Shown here: one piece after another, positions 53,144 to 63,720 of the stretch
Layout of the letters: every line of letters begins with the position of its first letter
Numbering within the stretch: position 1 is the stretch's first letter
Origin: Semisulcospira habei
Taxonomy: Eukaryota; Mollusca; Gastropoda; Semisulcospiridae
Reading direction: 5' to 3'
DNA length: 64,000 nucleotides
NCBI GenBank assembly: GCA_036245525.1
Contig: BTPG01000004.1
Location: forward strand, 19,763,709 to 19,827,708
Made by a program: the position numbers and the translations under genes
The notes under the pieces: generated by a model
The model's database searches: none
Told to the model about the DNA's origin: nothing
The model's input: the letters and a program-made list of their open reading frames with translations, nothing else

Positions 53144-53361
53144 TTAACTCATTCTACCCCAGACACACCACAGCAAGATAAGGATCGACCATGATAGTTG
53201 AAGGGTGATGCCAGACTGAATAGCTTGGCGCCTATGAGCGCCAAGCTATTCTGCCATCACCTTTCAACTATCGTGGTCGATCTGTGTCCTGCACTGCAAT
53301 GCAGTCTTCAGAAGACAATGGCAAAATTTTGGGATTTTGGTGTTGGGGTAGAAAGCGTTAG
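53144..53361. mobile_element. TT-1 element (ACCCC-ended)
   Basis: TTAACTCATTCTACCCCAGA to TGGGGTAGAAAGCGTTAG. The core 53186-53283 carries ATGCCAGACTGAATAGCTTG on the left (a small insertion) and the standard right arm. Confidence 0.82.
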
Positions 53362-53563
53362 CAAGAGGCATAGATTCTCATGAGCTTTGTAGACAGTACC
53401 GCCGGCACTGGTCGCCTCTCGGACGTCGTCTACACCCGTACACAGCATTGTGACAACTGCCAGACGCGATGCATTTCGTGAGGACTGAGGACCCTTCACA
53501 TCAACCTAAATCGCTATCCCAGCTAGCAAGATGCATAGATTCTCATGCGCCCCTGCAGATCCA

Positions 53564-53628
53564 GCAAGATGCACATATTCTCATGAGCCCCTGCATATGC
53601 AGGGGCTTATGAGAATATGTGCATCTTG
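53564..53628. repeat. TT-2 hairpin variant, near-perfect
   Basis: CAAGATGCACATATTCTCAT and ATGAGAATATGTGCATCTTG around CCCTGCATATGCAGGG. A partial second copy (53526-53560) precedes it. Here GAGGC/GCCTC of other copies became GATGCAC/GTGCATC on both arms. Confidence 0.85.
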
Positions 53629-53636
53629 TCGTCAGG

Positions 53637-54374
53637 GATCATCAGAAGTTATGAGAAGTTGTATTTATATCCTGCTGGTGAAGATCGGTTCTTTGATTTA
53701 CATCATTGCCTTTCATAAGAAGGAAGCCATCTGGGTTAAAGTATGAAATCTGATGACGCACACCGAAGAAGGGGAGGAGGAGGGATGGGGGATTTGGGGG
53801 GGGGGGAGGTGAGTGTTAGGAGGGAGGGAATAATAGAGAGCGCTTATAAGAGAGGGCGGGGCGGGAGAGGAGAGAGGGGTGGGGGTGGGGTGGGGTGGGG
53901 GGAGGGGGTGTCACTGTCCCTGTTTATCGATGGCGCCTTAAAATGTCAGCTTTGTCACAGCTTTCAAAAATCACAAGCCACGTATTAAAAGTTATGAATT
54001 CGAAACAAACAACAAAACACCTATATGTCGAGATTTTACCCGATTCAAGCAAGCAATCAAGCAAGCAAGCAAGCAAGCAACCAAACAAACAAACAAACAA
54101 ACAAACAAACAAACAAACAAACAAACAAACAAACAAACAAACCCTCCCACCCAACCACCAAGCGCACAAACAAACAAACAAACGATACAACATATCATTT
54201 TGCAATTAATTACTCCCGCTTCCCCCCTCCACCCCTCCCCCCCCCAACTTATCACCCCCCCAAATCCCGTCTCTCATGTAGAGAGGAATGAGGTAGTGAT
54301 CGCGAGAGAATGACTCTCTGGAGGGACAAACATCCAAAAGACAACATTCGCCGACGTCCTTCATACTTGGCTTG
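53637..54374. other. No gene; G-rich block and AAGC/AAAC microsatellite
   Basis: G-rich strand at 53765-53910. AAGC repeats at about 54048-54080 run into AAAC repeats to about 54141. C-rich at 54215-54260. Frames here are repeat artefacts. Confidence 0.6.
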
Positions 54375-54880
54375 ACTTCGCGAACGAAGATTTTATAGGA
54401 GTTGACCACGACGTCTGCAGGCATGTTCGTGGCTGCAGGGGCCAATCCGAGACAGGCAGGTTCGACCGCAGTGGCTGCAGGGGAAGGTATGGCCAGGGTT
54501 CTGAGCTGCGGCATCTCTGTTTTTTCTCCTGAGCCGCTTGTCCTTAAGGCCAGCTCTGTGAGAGTCCTCAAAGGAGACAGCTGCCTTGTAAATGGTGGAG
54601 CGCCAGGTGTCACGGTCCGCAGCAAGCGAAGACCACTGGTGGTGGTCGATTTGGCAGGCACTAAGTGACTTCTTGAGACAGTCTTTGTATCTCTTCTTTG
54701 GTGCCCCTCTGTCACGATGTCCAGTAGCAAGCTCGCCGAACAGTGTGATCTTTGGTAGGCGATGATCCTCCATCCTCGAGACATGCCCCGCCCAGCGGAG
54801 CTGTGTCCGCAGCAGCAAAGCCTCGATGCTCACAGTTTCAGCCTGTTCAAGGACCTCGACGTTGGTGACATAGTCACTCC
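54375..54880 (-). pseudogene. C-terminal fragment of a non-LTR retrotransposon ORF2
   Basis: The - strand frame reads TNVEVLEQAETVSIEALLLR, then TQLRWAGHVSRMEDHRLPK, LFGELATGHRDRGAPKKRYK, DCLKKSLSACQIDHHQW and a zinc finger (FPCSHCGRTCLSRIG), ending at TAA 54395-54393. LRWAGHV..M...RLPK..L.GEL is the classic tail of many animal LINE polyproteins. Only about 165 residues remain. The same family left a smaller piece at 14893-15064. I cannot fix the clade from this part. Confidence 0.88.
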
Positions 54881-54994
54881 TTCATACACAAACCATTTAA
54901 TTATCGCCCTCAACATCCTGTCGACTTTTACAACGTCATGATTAATGTTTGCGCAGAACGAGGAAACCGGAAATAAAAAACAAAACACCATATT

Positions 54995-55067
54995 GTGCTG
55001 GTGTGTAATTTTTGACCTTACGGGCGGTGGTCTGTAGGCCGTAAGGTTCAAAATCACAGACCAGCAC
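54995..55067. repeat. P-4 palindrome
   Basis: GTGCTGGTGTGTAATTTTTG and CAAAATCACAGACCAGCAC, with an enlarged centre. Confidence 0.7.
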
Positions 55068-55252
55068 ATAAAGCATTTGCGCAGACACCACGTGACGGCA
55101 TAATGGAGACTCGGACATGTCCGACGTCATGTACCCATTATAGTAACACAAAATCCTCTTTATTTGAAAAGAGTTATGAAGACGAATGGGAACCCCGGAT
55201 ACACTGCAGTAATTCCGGTATCCAAATGAACTCCTCGGGTACATCAGAAATG

Positions 55253-55306
55253 TTAACTCATTCGCAGCCAGCCGCAACCGGATGCTGCTGGCCGCGAATG
55301 AGTTAA
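55253..55306. mobile_element. TT-4 minimal palindrome, TTAA to TTAA
   Basis: 54 bases: TTAACTCATTCGCAGCCAGC to GCTGGCCGCGAATGAGTTAA. It is the same length and design as 44974-45027. Confidence 0.88.
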
Positions 55307-55399
55307 TCCCATGCCTTTATCTGGAAGCAGAATGAGTCACAAATGACTTATCGGTAGGAAGAATATACCCGGACAAACTAATATCCCATCTGATCTGCG

Positions 55400-55741
55400 T
55401 CATTTGTGCAGGAAGAAAACATTCAGCACAAGTTGATAGTTCTGTCTCTTCAAGATAACAAGAGTCGAATCAAGATCTGAGATTTTGTGATTTAATGACT
55501 GAATGTGACACGTCATTAACTTAAAGCTAGTTTTCTCAAGAATAGTGTTAGTTGCCTGCAAAAGAGAAGAATTATTCAGATCGGAAGGAGAATGTTTAAG
55601 CTGAAAACCAACAGGAATTATGCGAAGGCGAATACATCTTTTGAAAAAAGCAAGATGACTGGAGCATTTAGTTTTAGTGTAAGACTTTAGCTTCTTTAGG
55701 TTCAAACCTTTGTTGTCATGAGACTGATGTGAATATCCCAC
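55400..55741 (-). pseudogene. Possible Penelope-like retroelement fragment
   Basis: A 113-residue open frame contains HLAFFKRCIRLRIIPVGF. It resembles the (H)LxFLxxCxxxxxIPxG pattern that precedes the RT in Penelope-like and some other retroelements. The rest (LLQATNTILEKTSFKLM) fits a helical domain. This is family resemblance from memory of the pattern, not a proven match. No RT is nearby. Confidence 0.3.
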
Positions 55742-56235
55742 GCAGTTTGCGTCTGTAGGCGCCTATATAAAGACACGAAGACAGCGAAATCGACGCTTTT
55801 GTTTGAAATCCCTCTTCGCGATAGACAGCAAGAAGATGGAATGAATATTCACTCCAAATGTTCTACAGATTTGAAGCCTGACACACTACAACAGGTTATA
55901 TGTCACCAATCATAGTAGCCGATTGTCGTTCCTGAGAGAGTTGAACACGATTGCCAAATTTATTCACAACTGCTATGAGATACAATGACAAGCAATGACA
56001 AAAGGCAAGCCACGGTCCAACCTCGCAACAAATGAAACATAAAAATCAAAATCTTCATATATTTGTATTCACTTATACTTAAATAATAATTAAAAACTAT
56101 AATTTTAATATGTTTTTCTTCAAAAGTGGGAGAAAGGGGAAGGGGGAGGGGGGGAGGGCTACCTTACTAATTCATTGTGGGGAGAGGGGGATGGGGGTGG
56201 GTATCAGGCCCCCCTTCGGTTCCTACTCTACTGCA
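55742..56235. other. No gene recognised
   Basis: AT-rich, with a G-rich stretch at 56128-56200. Confidence 0.4.
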
Positions 56236-56320
56236 TTAATAGTTTAAGAATGGTCCCAGAGTATATTGGCTTCTGCAGGCGCCAAGCTAGTCTGGCACCA
56301 CCCAAGAACTATCATGAACG
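56236..56320. repeat. TT-1 hairpin, decayed
   Basis: AATAGTTTAAGAATGGTCCC and GGCACCACCCAAGAACTATC. Confidence 0.5.
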
Positions 56321-56660
56321 ATCTGTCCCCTGAACTGTTTCTATGTATCTTCAGATGAAGAATCCAACATTTGCGAATTTCGACCGTCGGTGTCAAACGG
56401 AAACCAAATTCTCCGTGTATCCTAGCAGTATCACCAACAGAATAGCAGTATCCTCGATAGAATTGTCACCAATACGGCTATAACCTCTTTTAATTCAACC
56501 TGATACATGTACCAACATTTTCACAAAATAACATGATCTGAAGGATATCCCCCAAATGAGTACTCGGGTCTATATTTCAACCAAAATGCCGAATTCTGCG
56601 TGATTGGTAGCGGTGAAGATGACAGGAGTATCATCAACATATCCAGCAACATCTGGAGTA

Positions 56661-56772
56661 AGTTGCATGAGCGAGCTTAGTCCTGCGCAGGTTGCTAAGC
56701 AAGATGCTCCGCTATACTGAGCGGAGCACTTTGCTTATTAGCCTGCGCAGGACTAACCTTTCTCATGCAAAT
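56661..56772. repeat. P-7 palindrome
   Basis: AGTTGCATGAGCGAGCTTAG and GCAGGACTAACCTTTCTCAT around GCTCCGCTATACTGAGCGGA. Confidence 0.8.
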
Positions 56773-56784
56773 GGTCCCTGTTCT

Positions 56785-56988
56785 TTAACTCATTCTACCC
56801 CAGACAAAGATACGGATCGACCATGATAGTTCAAGGGTGATGCCAGAATAGCTTGGCGCCTATGGGCGCCAAGCTATTCTGGCATCACCCTTGAACTATC
56901 ATGGTCGATCTGTGTCCTGCACTGCAATGCAGTCTTCAGAGGACAACGGCAAAACTTGGGATTTCGGTGTTGGGGTAGAATGAGTTAA
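56785..56988. mobile_element. TT-1 element (ACCCC-ended), intact
   Basis: TTAACTCATTCTACCCCAGA to TTGGGGTAGAATGAGTTAA, 204 bases. The core 56814-56913 is an essentially perfect hairpin: GGGTGATGCCAGAATAGC against GCTATTCTGGCATCACCC. Confidence 0.9.
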
Positions 56989-57204
56989 CCTGATGCCCAA
57001 GTTTACGTGCACGAATCAGCTAGCAAGAAAGATGAAAGCGATATGTCTTCAACACAGGTACCGGGCTGGGTGAAGCACGGCTTACAGGCAAGTCACGGGC
57101 ACTAATCGTCGGTCGTATCGACTCGGTGGACCTCACGCTTCAGGCTGGTACTTCCTTCACGTGCAGCGTCAACAACAGAGAGACGGATCGATCGATCGAT
57201 CACA

Positions 57205-57264
57205 TCCCAGTGCGCAAAAGGCCATCGGGCCGACGTCGGCCTGATGGCCTTTTGCGCACTGGGA
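57205..57264. repeat. P-8 palindrome, 60 bases, one mismatch
   Basis: TCCCAGTGCGCAAAAGGCCA and TGGCCTTTTGCGCACTGGGA meet at GGGCCGACGTCGGCC. It is next to a short GATC repeat (57186-57201). Confidence 0.9.
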
Positions 57265-57430
57265 CTGGCTCAATCCAGCGAGCGAAATTTTCGCCTAACC
57301 CTAGTCCTTGGTAGCCCGCTTTTAGTTTACGATTGCTGAAACTAGCGAGCAAAAGCTTCTTGGGCCCCGAGGACTTCATGCATATTGTGAGGGATCCTGC
57401 AGCTAAGCTAATTGAGAGCAATTTTAGTTT

Positions 57431-58150
57431 GGCTGGTTGTACATTGCTTAACGTCCCGAAACTCCGCAACAAGATTTTCTCACGACGTGCCTGCGCTGCT
57501 TGTAAAACAACAACAACAAAAACAACAACAACAACCCATAGAATATTGAGTGTATCACCTTAATATGCTTAATAAACCCACAAACACATAACTTGTCATC
57601 TCTTAGGTATAAATCTGAAGACACATTTCAGCCCCCATTTGTGTTTTTTTTGTGCGGGCCTTGTCGACACACATAATGAACATTAACAGCAGTTCGGACA
57701 CGCAGCAAAAGCACACGCGTAATCGCACTTATTTATTCTGCGCTGCCGTTAGCGGGTCAATCTATTTTTTAGCTGTTTTTCCTACAGATACCGTTGTATT
57801 TCTAGAACGGAGCAGAGCCATTGTTAGATTACTTGGTATAAAGACGACGTGTGCTGAACTGATTCTCCTGTGTCTAAATGAACCATACTAGACCTGCGTG
57901 TAGCGTTCCGTAACCACCTGTGTACACTTCAAAGAAGTGTATCTTTGAACAGTTACGGCGGTAGTGGGCATTTAATATCAATAACACATCCAATATCAAG
58001 GGCTACAGGCAGCGCAGACAGTAGGGAGAGTAAAGGAAAAGACAGGTGAATGGACCAAGGGTAAAGGGTAGGCAGAAACACATGCCCCAGAAAAAAGAGG
58101 AAACCCGAGCAGGGTGGCCCTGGGAACAAAAGAGAACCATTTTAGTGCTG
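57431..58150 (-). mobile_element. SINE-B copy, reversed, split by a TT-370 element
   Basis: The 3' part (57431-57600: TTGCTTAACGTCCCG, GACGTGCCTGCGCTGCTTGT) and the 5' part (57976-58150: CATCCAATATCAAGGGCTAC, CTGGGGCATG on the other strand) flank the 373-base insertion. Confidence 0.7.
57603..57975 (-). mobile_element. TT-370 miniature element, inside SINE-B
   Basis: It is the reversed copy of 58990-59361, from TTAG at 57603 to CGGTAGTGGGCATTTAA (TTAA 57972-57975). Confidence 0.8.
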
Positions 58151-58186
58151 TCATGACGGATAGAGAGAACAAAGTCCGCATTTTGG

Positions 58187-58399
58187 TTAACCCATCTAAC
58201 CCCAAGACCTCATTTCCTAAATTTTGGAGGTGGTACCGTTCAGGACTATGTACCTGTTGCAGGAGAAAGATCGACCATGATAATTCAAGGGTAATGCCAG
58301 ATGAGCTTGGCTGAAGGAGCCAAGCTCATCTGGCACTACCCTTGAATTATCATGGTCAATCCGTCTCCTGCTGTGGGGTGTTCGGGCGAAATGGGTTAA
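58187..58399. mobile_element. TT-1 element (AACCC-ended)
   Basis: TTAACCCATCTAACCCCAAG to GTTCGGGCGAAATGGGTTAA. The core 58262-58360 uses the variant arm pair GATGAGCTTGG / CCAAGCTCATC. Confidence 0.85.
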
Positions 58400-58478
58400 C
58401 CTTTTGAGTGTTGGTAATGGTGTTGTCGCGATGATTCCTGCACTGAGCAAAAACCGCTCCTGACAGGGAAAGGACTAA
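58396..58478. mobile_element. TT-3 element, worn, sharing TTAA
   Basis: It opens TTAACCTTTTGAGTGTTGG at the last TTAA of the TT-1 element and closes AGGGAAAGGACTAA. The right arm is shortened. Confidence 0.65.
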
Positions 58479-58634
58479 TCTCGTCACTGCCAATGTCCCA
58501 GGAACATGGATTAAAAGTGGTGTCAGCAAGAGGCGTAGATCCTCATGAGCCCCCGCAACTGCGGGGGCTCATGAGGATCTATGTCTCTTGCAGGTGGATC
58601 GTGTTCAGTTTTTTGTCGTTAGACGAGGGGTTCA
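58475..58634. mobile_element. TT-2 element, third in the chain
   Basis: It starts at CTAATCTCGTCACTGCCAAT. The core 58524-58594 is CAAGAGGCGTAGATCCTCAT against ATGAGGATCTATGTCTCTTG. The right end is GACGAGGGGTTCA. Confidence 0.78.
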
Positions 58635-58989
58635 CTTGAAAAGATAGTTTGCACTATTCGATGCGAGTTGGCTTTGGAAGCGAAAGTATCACTAAAAAAA
58701 AAGACAAGTCCGGAGATCCTCCTACCCCTTCCCCCCCCCCCCCCCCCGCCGCCCTCGTGCTTCTTATCAGCGGCTTTTGTTGCAAAGCCGGCCACTTACA
58801 CACGTGAAAACAAAAGAACCCGCCGGATACAGAAAGCCAGGATGACTTCGGCTTGAGGCACGGCACGGAGACTATGCATCCTGTTAGAACAGCGTCGCCA
58901 CGCCTTTGTCACGAGCCCTGGCTCACCGTGCGACGGAGGAGCGAACAGAGACACAGGCGTGGGATGATCGTTGCGTAATTGGTCACCTC
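58635..58989. other. No gene; poly-C at 58731-58747
   Basis: Nothing recognised apart from the C run. Confidence 0.4.
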
Positions 58990-59361
58990 TTAAAGGCCCA
59001 CTACCGCCGTAACTGTTCAAAGATACACTTCTGTAACAGATGGTTACGAAACGCTACGCACAGGTCTAGTTATGGTTCATTTAGATACAGGACAATCCAG
59101 TTCAGCACACGTCGTCTTTATATCAAGTAACCTGACAACGACTCCATTCCGTTCTATAACTACAACGCTATTAGTACGAGAAACATCTAAAAATAGATCG
59201 ACACGCTAAGGGCTGCGCGGAATAAATAAGTGCGATAGTACTCATTTGCTTTTACTGCGTGTCCGAACTGCTGCTAAAGTTCATTAGGTGTGTCGACAAG
59301 GCATATCAAACACAAATGGTGCTGAAATGTGTCTTGAAATTTACGCGTAGTGGTACTTTAA
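58990..59361 (+). mobile_element. TT-370 miniature element
   Basis: 372 bases TTAA to TTAA with short imperfect terminal repeats: TTAAAGGCCCACTACCGC against TTAAAGTACCACTACGCG (complement of the end). There is no coding capacity. Copies are at 57603-57975 and 62458-62826. TTAA ends suggest a piggyBac-type target. Confidence 0.85.
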
Positions 59362-60039
59362 CACTGGCAGCAAATAGCACTAAGCTAGGTCAGATCTAAA
59401 AATCCGGAAACACACTGAAATCCAACCTTCCAAGATCTCACCACTCGAATTTGGGGCGGAAACATGTTTTTTGTTTGCTGTTGTTTTTATTTGTTTAGTT
59501 GTTTGTTTGTTGTTTTTATTTGTTTGTTTGTTTTTTAGAGGGGGTCCGAGCTTGGGGAGGGAGGAGGAGGGGGGGGGGGGGTTCGGGAGGGGGGGGGGGG
59601 GGGTCGCTTGGACTGAGACAGCTTTCACAATTGCTCGGCCGGAAAATCAAAGGACGGGGGCTGGTGGAGTTGGGGGTGGGAAAAGGGGTGGTGGGGGGGG
59701 GGGGGGAAGGGGGGGGGGGGAGGCGTAGAAAGAGTGAGACTGAACATTTTTGAATACAAATTACAAATTGAGTGCCAAACAGACATTTCACGTTTCACGT
59801 TTTACGAAATAACCAGGACGTTTCACGGATCACGAAGATCTTATTCTGGCTTTCACGTAAAAACGACGAACTCTCTTTCACGGATCACGAACATGAAATA
59901 AACTGCAATCACAAATCACGCGAAACCCCAAAACACCAACAACGCATCGCGATTTTGGGACACACCTCCCTTATCTGTGTCTCCTGCTGGACCTCAATCC
60001 GCAAATTCTTGTGACGATTCTTGCTCTGTAGGCCTATAG
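59362..60039. other. No gene; G-rich block 59560-59725
   Basis: GTTT-rich then long G runs at 59560-59725. Around 59785-59900 the words TTTCACG and GATCACGAA recur in a loose tandem. Confidence 0.5.
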
Positions 60040-60145
60040 ATGTAGGCCTTCGGGCCGACGTCGGCCGCAATGAGCCCGCGCACTGTCGTGCGCGGGCTCA
60101 TTGCGACCGACGTCGGCCAGATGGCCTTTGCGTACTGGGAAGCTA
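60040..60145. repeat. P-8-related nested palindrome
   Basis: GGGCCGACGTCGGCCGCAAT, then GAGCCCGCGCACTGTCGTGC and the complements back to CGACCGACGTCGGCC. A second palindrome sits in the centre of the P-8 sequence. Confidence 0.8.
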
Positions 60146-60484
60146 AATTTCTAGCGCTATACTCTTGAACTATCAAAGTCGATCCGTTCAAGCACTGCTA
60201 TCGTGTCAGTCATCACGATGGATCAATCCCCCGTTCGGCTGGCGGTGTCGTGCGGCTTGGACGTCAAGTCAGATTGTGGTTCAGGAGAATGTAGGTCGCG
60301 ATATGCTCGGTTTTCTATCAGCGTGAGACTTATCTAGCTTGGCCCACTTTGTAGCAGTAGTATCGATCTGCACATTCCTAGTGTCACAGGCCAAAGTTTG
60401 ATCAGTGCTGCATTTCGATAAACCTGGGTTTTAAAATAATGTAAAGAGGGTTGCCTTAAAGAAAAACAAAACCCTCCTCCGCCC

Positions 60485-60525
60485 ATTCCGAAAATGTCGC
60501 ATTTCCTTTGCTCGTCAGTATATCT
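60485..60525. repeat. TA-1 right half
   Basis: ATGTCGCATTTCCTTTGCTC then GTCAGTATA; the left arm is missing. Confidence 0.6.
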
Positions 60526-60619
60526 CTCGACACTGATTAGTACACATAGTTCAGAGACACCCCGCCTCCCCCCGCCCGCCTCAACCCCCCCTCCCACCCC
60601 CTCCCCCGCTTCCTTCCAC

Positions 60620-60654
<35 letters not shown>

Positions 60655-60710
60655 ACACACACACACACACACACACAATCACACACACACACACACACAT
60701 ACACTGACAC
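60620..60710. repeat. CA microsatellite
   Basis: CA repeats with AATCA interruptions. Confidence 0.92.
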
Positions 60711-60877
60711 CACTGCATCATGACAAAGGACCCTACGTTCGAGTCTCTGAACTTAATGTCCACCCTATCACTGAAGAAGCGCAGCGACCAACACCCAGAT
60801 GCTTGAAATGTGGATTCTCACAAGCGTCTTGCTGGCCTTACTCAAATAAATTTGTAATTTGCCTCAGGTAGGCAGGG

Positions 60878-60999
60878 TTAACCCTTTAGCTGTCGGTCGC
60901 ACTGTATGTTGACGGATAATTCCTGCAACCCTTTGTCCGTCTGTTTTGGGTCGAGGAATCACTTCGACAAAAAGCGCCACTGACAGCCAGAGGGTTTAA
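60878..60999. mobile_element. TT-3 element with enlarged loop
   Basis: TTAACCCTTTAGCTGTCGGT to ACTGACAGCCAGAGGGTTTA. An extra ACCCTTTGTCCGTCTG block lies in the centre. Confidence 0.75.
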
Positions 61000-61065
61000 T
61001 CCGCAGTGATTTGGCGAGATTTCAGATACATGCTCGGTAGTGGCTGGCAGGGAAGGGGTTAAATA
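60996..61065. repeat. Short TTAA-bounded block sharing TTAA
   Basis: TTAATCCGCAGTGATTTGG to GGCAGGGAAGGGGTTAA directly follows the TT-3 element. The ends resemble TT-2 ends; there is no clear hairpin. Confidence 0.5.
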
Positions 61066-61239
61066 ATTATGAACCGCCATGCGGCGCGCACCATGATACC
61101 ACAAGGTAAAGCGAAATCGAGACAGCCCAGCCACGCCAAGCCTTGGTCGCGATCTGCACTCACGTCGTGCTGGATGATTGATGGCAGTTTAGCGGTACTG
61201 TGCGCAGAGGCAGAAATTGGCACAGGAACCATTTGATGT

Positions 61240-61449
61240 TTAACCCTTTGACTGTTGAGAAGAGGCGAGCACGATCCAGCCGCAAGAGGCACAGACCCTC
61301 ATGAGCCCCCGCAGTTGCGGGGGCTCATGAGGATCTATGCCTCTTGCTGGCACAGCTTTGGATCTGGGTCCTGGGACGGCTGGGGCTTCAGTTTGGGCGT
61401 TGTATAGCCGACCTGTGATTTCTGTCCATTGGCAGTGACGAGGTCAATT
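61240..61449. mobile_element. TT-2 element
   Basis: TTAACCCTTTGACTGTTGAG to TTGGCAGTGACGAGGTCAA. The core 61282-61350 has CCCCCGCAGTTGCGGGGGCT. Confidence 0.82.
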
Positions 61450-61550
61450 TACCTCATTATGCCTTTCAAGCAGAGGTTAACACAAGCATGATTTGAAAAC
61501 CCATTTATTTCGGTATCGGTCTCATATTAATTACATAAAGCTCATCAGAC

Positions 61551-61776
61551 CGAAACCCATTCAGCCCATTCAGCCCTGACGCACTACAGCAGGAGATGAG
61601 TCGACCATGATAATTCAAGGGTAGTGCCAGATTAGCTTGGCGCCTGTCGGCGCCAAGCTAATCTGACACTGCCCTTGAATTATCATGGTCGATCCATCTC
61701 CTGCAACTCTGGTGCGTAGTCGTTAGATGACGCCTCCAAAATTTCGGAAATACGGCCGTCGGGCTGAATGAGTTAA
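61551..61776. mobile_element. TT-1 element (AGCCC-ended)
   Basis: The left end CCATTCAGCCCTGACGCAC is partly duplicated; the right end is TCGGGCTGAATGAGTTAA. Core 61598-61693. Confidence 0.85.
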
Positions 61777-61963
61777 CGTGAGTAGTTTCAAAGAACGCAT
61801 TTGCCTGTGCTTTATAGGCCTCTGAGATCATGACACAGATCCGCTTGTCATCTTCTGCCTAAATCAGTGGGGTCGATCGATACCCATGTAAAATACATTT
61901 TGAATAATATTTTTTGTGTGTCACCTTCTTCGGCACTGCCCTTGAACTGTCACGCTTTATACA

Positions 61964-62055
61964 TTAACCCTTTGAGTGTCGGTAGCGATTTTTGTCGAGG
62001 TGATTTTTGCAGGAATCACCTCGTCAAAAAGCGCTGCCGACAGCCAAAGGGTTAA
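61964..62055. mobile_element. TT-3 element, TTAA to TTAA, best copy
   Basis: 92 bases: TTAACCCTTTGAGTGTCGGT to CCGACAGCCAAAGGGTTAA. GTCGAGGTGATTTTTGCAGG and AATCACCTCGTCAAAAAGCG pair; relative to other copies GCGATGATT became GAGGTGATT on both arms. Confidence 0.88.
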
Positions 62056-62457
62056 TCTCCCTGTTATTCTGACGGTGAAAGTGTCAGCAGTCCGATGGTC
62101 CTCTGACCACACCACTTGCGTTAATGTCCCCATTGTCATCGTGTCACGCGCTTAGCACGAGCAGCCAGGAGAGGAGAGGGTCATGTATACGCATCGCGAT
62201 CAAAGGATTAATTTAATGTTGACACCCACTCCAACAACACCGCCCACGAAACACCGCAGGCGCGCCAGCCGTGGTGAATGGATTCTCGGCCATACCTGGC
62301 GCCCCGAAAACTCCACACAGTCATATACTTAGTATAGTTAATAATGTGTCAGTTTGTTACATGCATTGGAATGACTGTGATGGATGACAGCAATAGAAGC
62401 GACAGCCAGAACAATTTCTATGTTTTATTGTTTTATTGTGCCATAAGGCGAATGGTA

Positions 62458-62826
62458 TTAAAGGCCCACTATCGCCGTAACTGTTCAGAGATACTATTCT
62501 GTAACAGATGGTTACGAAACGCTACACACAGGTCTAATTATGGTTCATTTAGACACAGGAGAATCCAGTTCAGCACGTCATCTTTACATCAAGTAACCTG
62601 AGAATGACTCAACTCCGTTCTAGAAATACAACGCTTTCAGTACGAGAAACAGATACAAAAATAGATTGACACGCTAACGGCAGCGGATAATAAACTAGTG
62701 CGATTACGTTTGTGCTGTTGCTGCCTGTCCAAACTGCTGTTACAGTTCATTAGGTGTGTCGACAAGGCAACACAAACACAACTGGTGCTGAAATGTGTCT
62801 TCATTTTATGCGTATTGATACTTTAA
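62458..62826 (+). mobile_element. TT-370 miniature element
   Basis: 369 bases from TTAAAGGCCCACTATCGC to TATTGATACTTTAA, alignable with 58990-59361 along its length. Confidence 0.85.
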
Positions 62827-63297
62827 ACGATATCCTACTTTAACTGAATAGTCTTAGAGTGTTTATTCCATGCTATTCAATTCAAAATACCCTACACATC
62901 TAGTGGAAAGTACTGCCACCATGTAACATAAACACAAACAAGTTTAAATCATAAAATTAAAAATAAACAATTATTGGATACAATAAATACTGTGTCACGT
63001 AGGGCACGCCCGGATAATCCCACCTGAGACTAACTCCCTTTTTGATTGCCACCGTCTTTGAGCGGACAATTGGCTTGGGTCGAAACAGGCTTTTTCACGA
63101 TACATATCAACGTTCCACGATGTATTTCAATGTTCCATGCGATGTATCAATGTTCCACGATCTATATCAATGCCTCACGATGTACATCAATGTCTCCTTT
63201 GATAGTGAACATATGAGATCTATACAAAGCATTGATACCCATTGTGAAAACACATTTTCTCGACCGACGCCTGTGGAGCGGCCATACCTCGCAACCT
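62827..63297. other. No gene; short tandem repeat 63095-63200
   Basis: The words TATCAATGTTCCACGATGTA and relatives repeat about five times at 63105-63195, a small tandem array. No coding signal is visible. Confidence 0.5.
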
Positions 63298-63539
63298 TTA
63301 ACCCATTTACTGCCGAGAATAATGAAACTTTAACCAACTGCAACATGTATAGATCCTCATAAGCCCCGCAGTAGCGGGGGCTCATGAGGATCTATACATG
63401 TTGCTGAAACCACGTTGTTTTAAATCCACGTTCCTTTGACGGTTGGGCCGGATCGGCTTTGACGTTGAATTTACAATGATTAAGAAAAGAACAACCCAAA
63501 ATAACACACAATCAGCGTCTACTCGCAGTGAAAGAGTTA
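63298..63539. mobile_element. TT-2 element
   Basis: TTAACCCATTTACTGCCGAG to GCAGTGAAAGAGTTAG. The core 63337-63405 uses the variant arms AACATGTATAGATCCTCAT and ATGAGGATCTATACATGTT, changed on both sides together. Confidence 0.85.
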
Positions 63540-63720
63540 GGCCTAGTATTGGACGACACGGAGATTCAGGGCCATGATGGATATGTTCCCGCTAAAATGA
63601 TATTTTAACGGATGATCGGACATTATTTTTGTAGTTTTCAAGCATTAGATTTTGACAGTAGATTGTCATCAGTAGGACTGTTAAGTCATAAAATCTATCT
63701 GAGCCACATCATGACACCCC

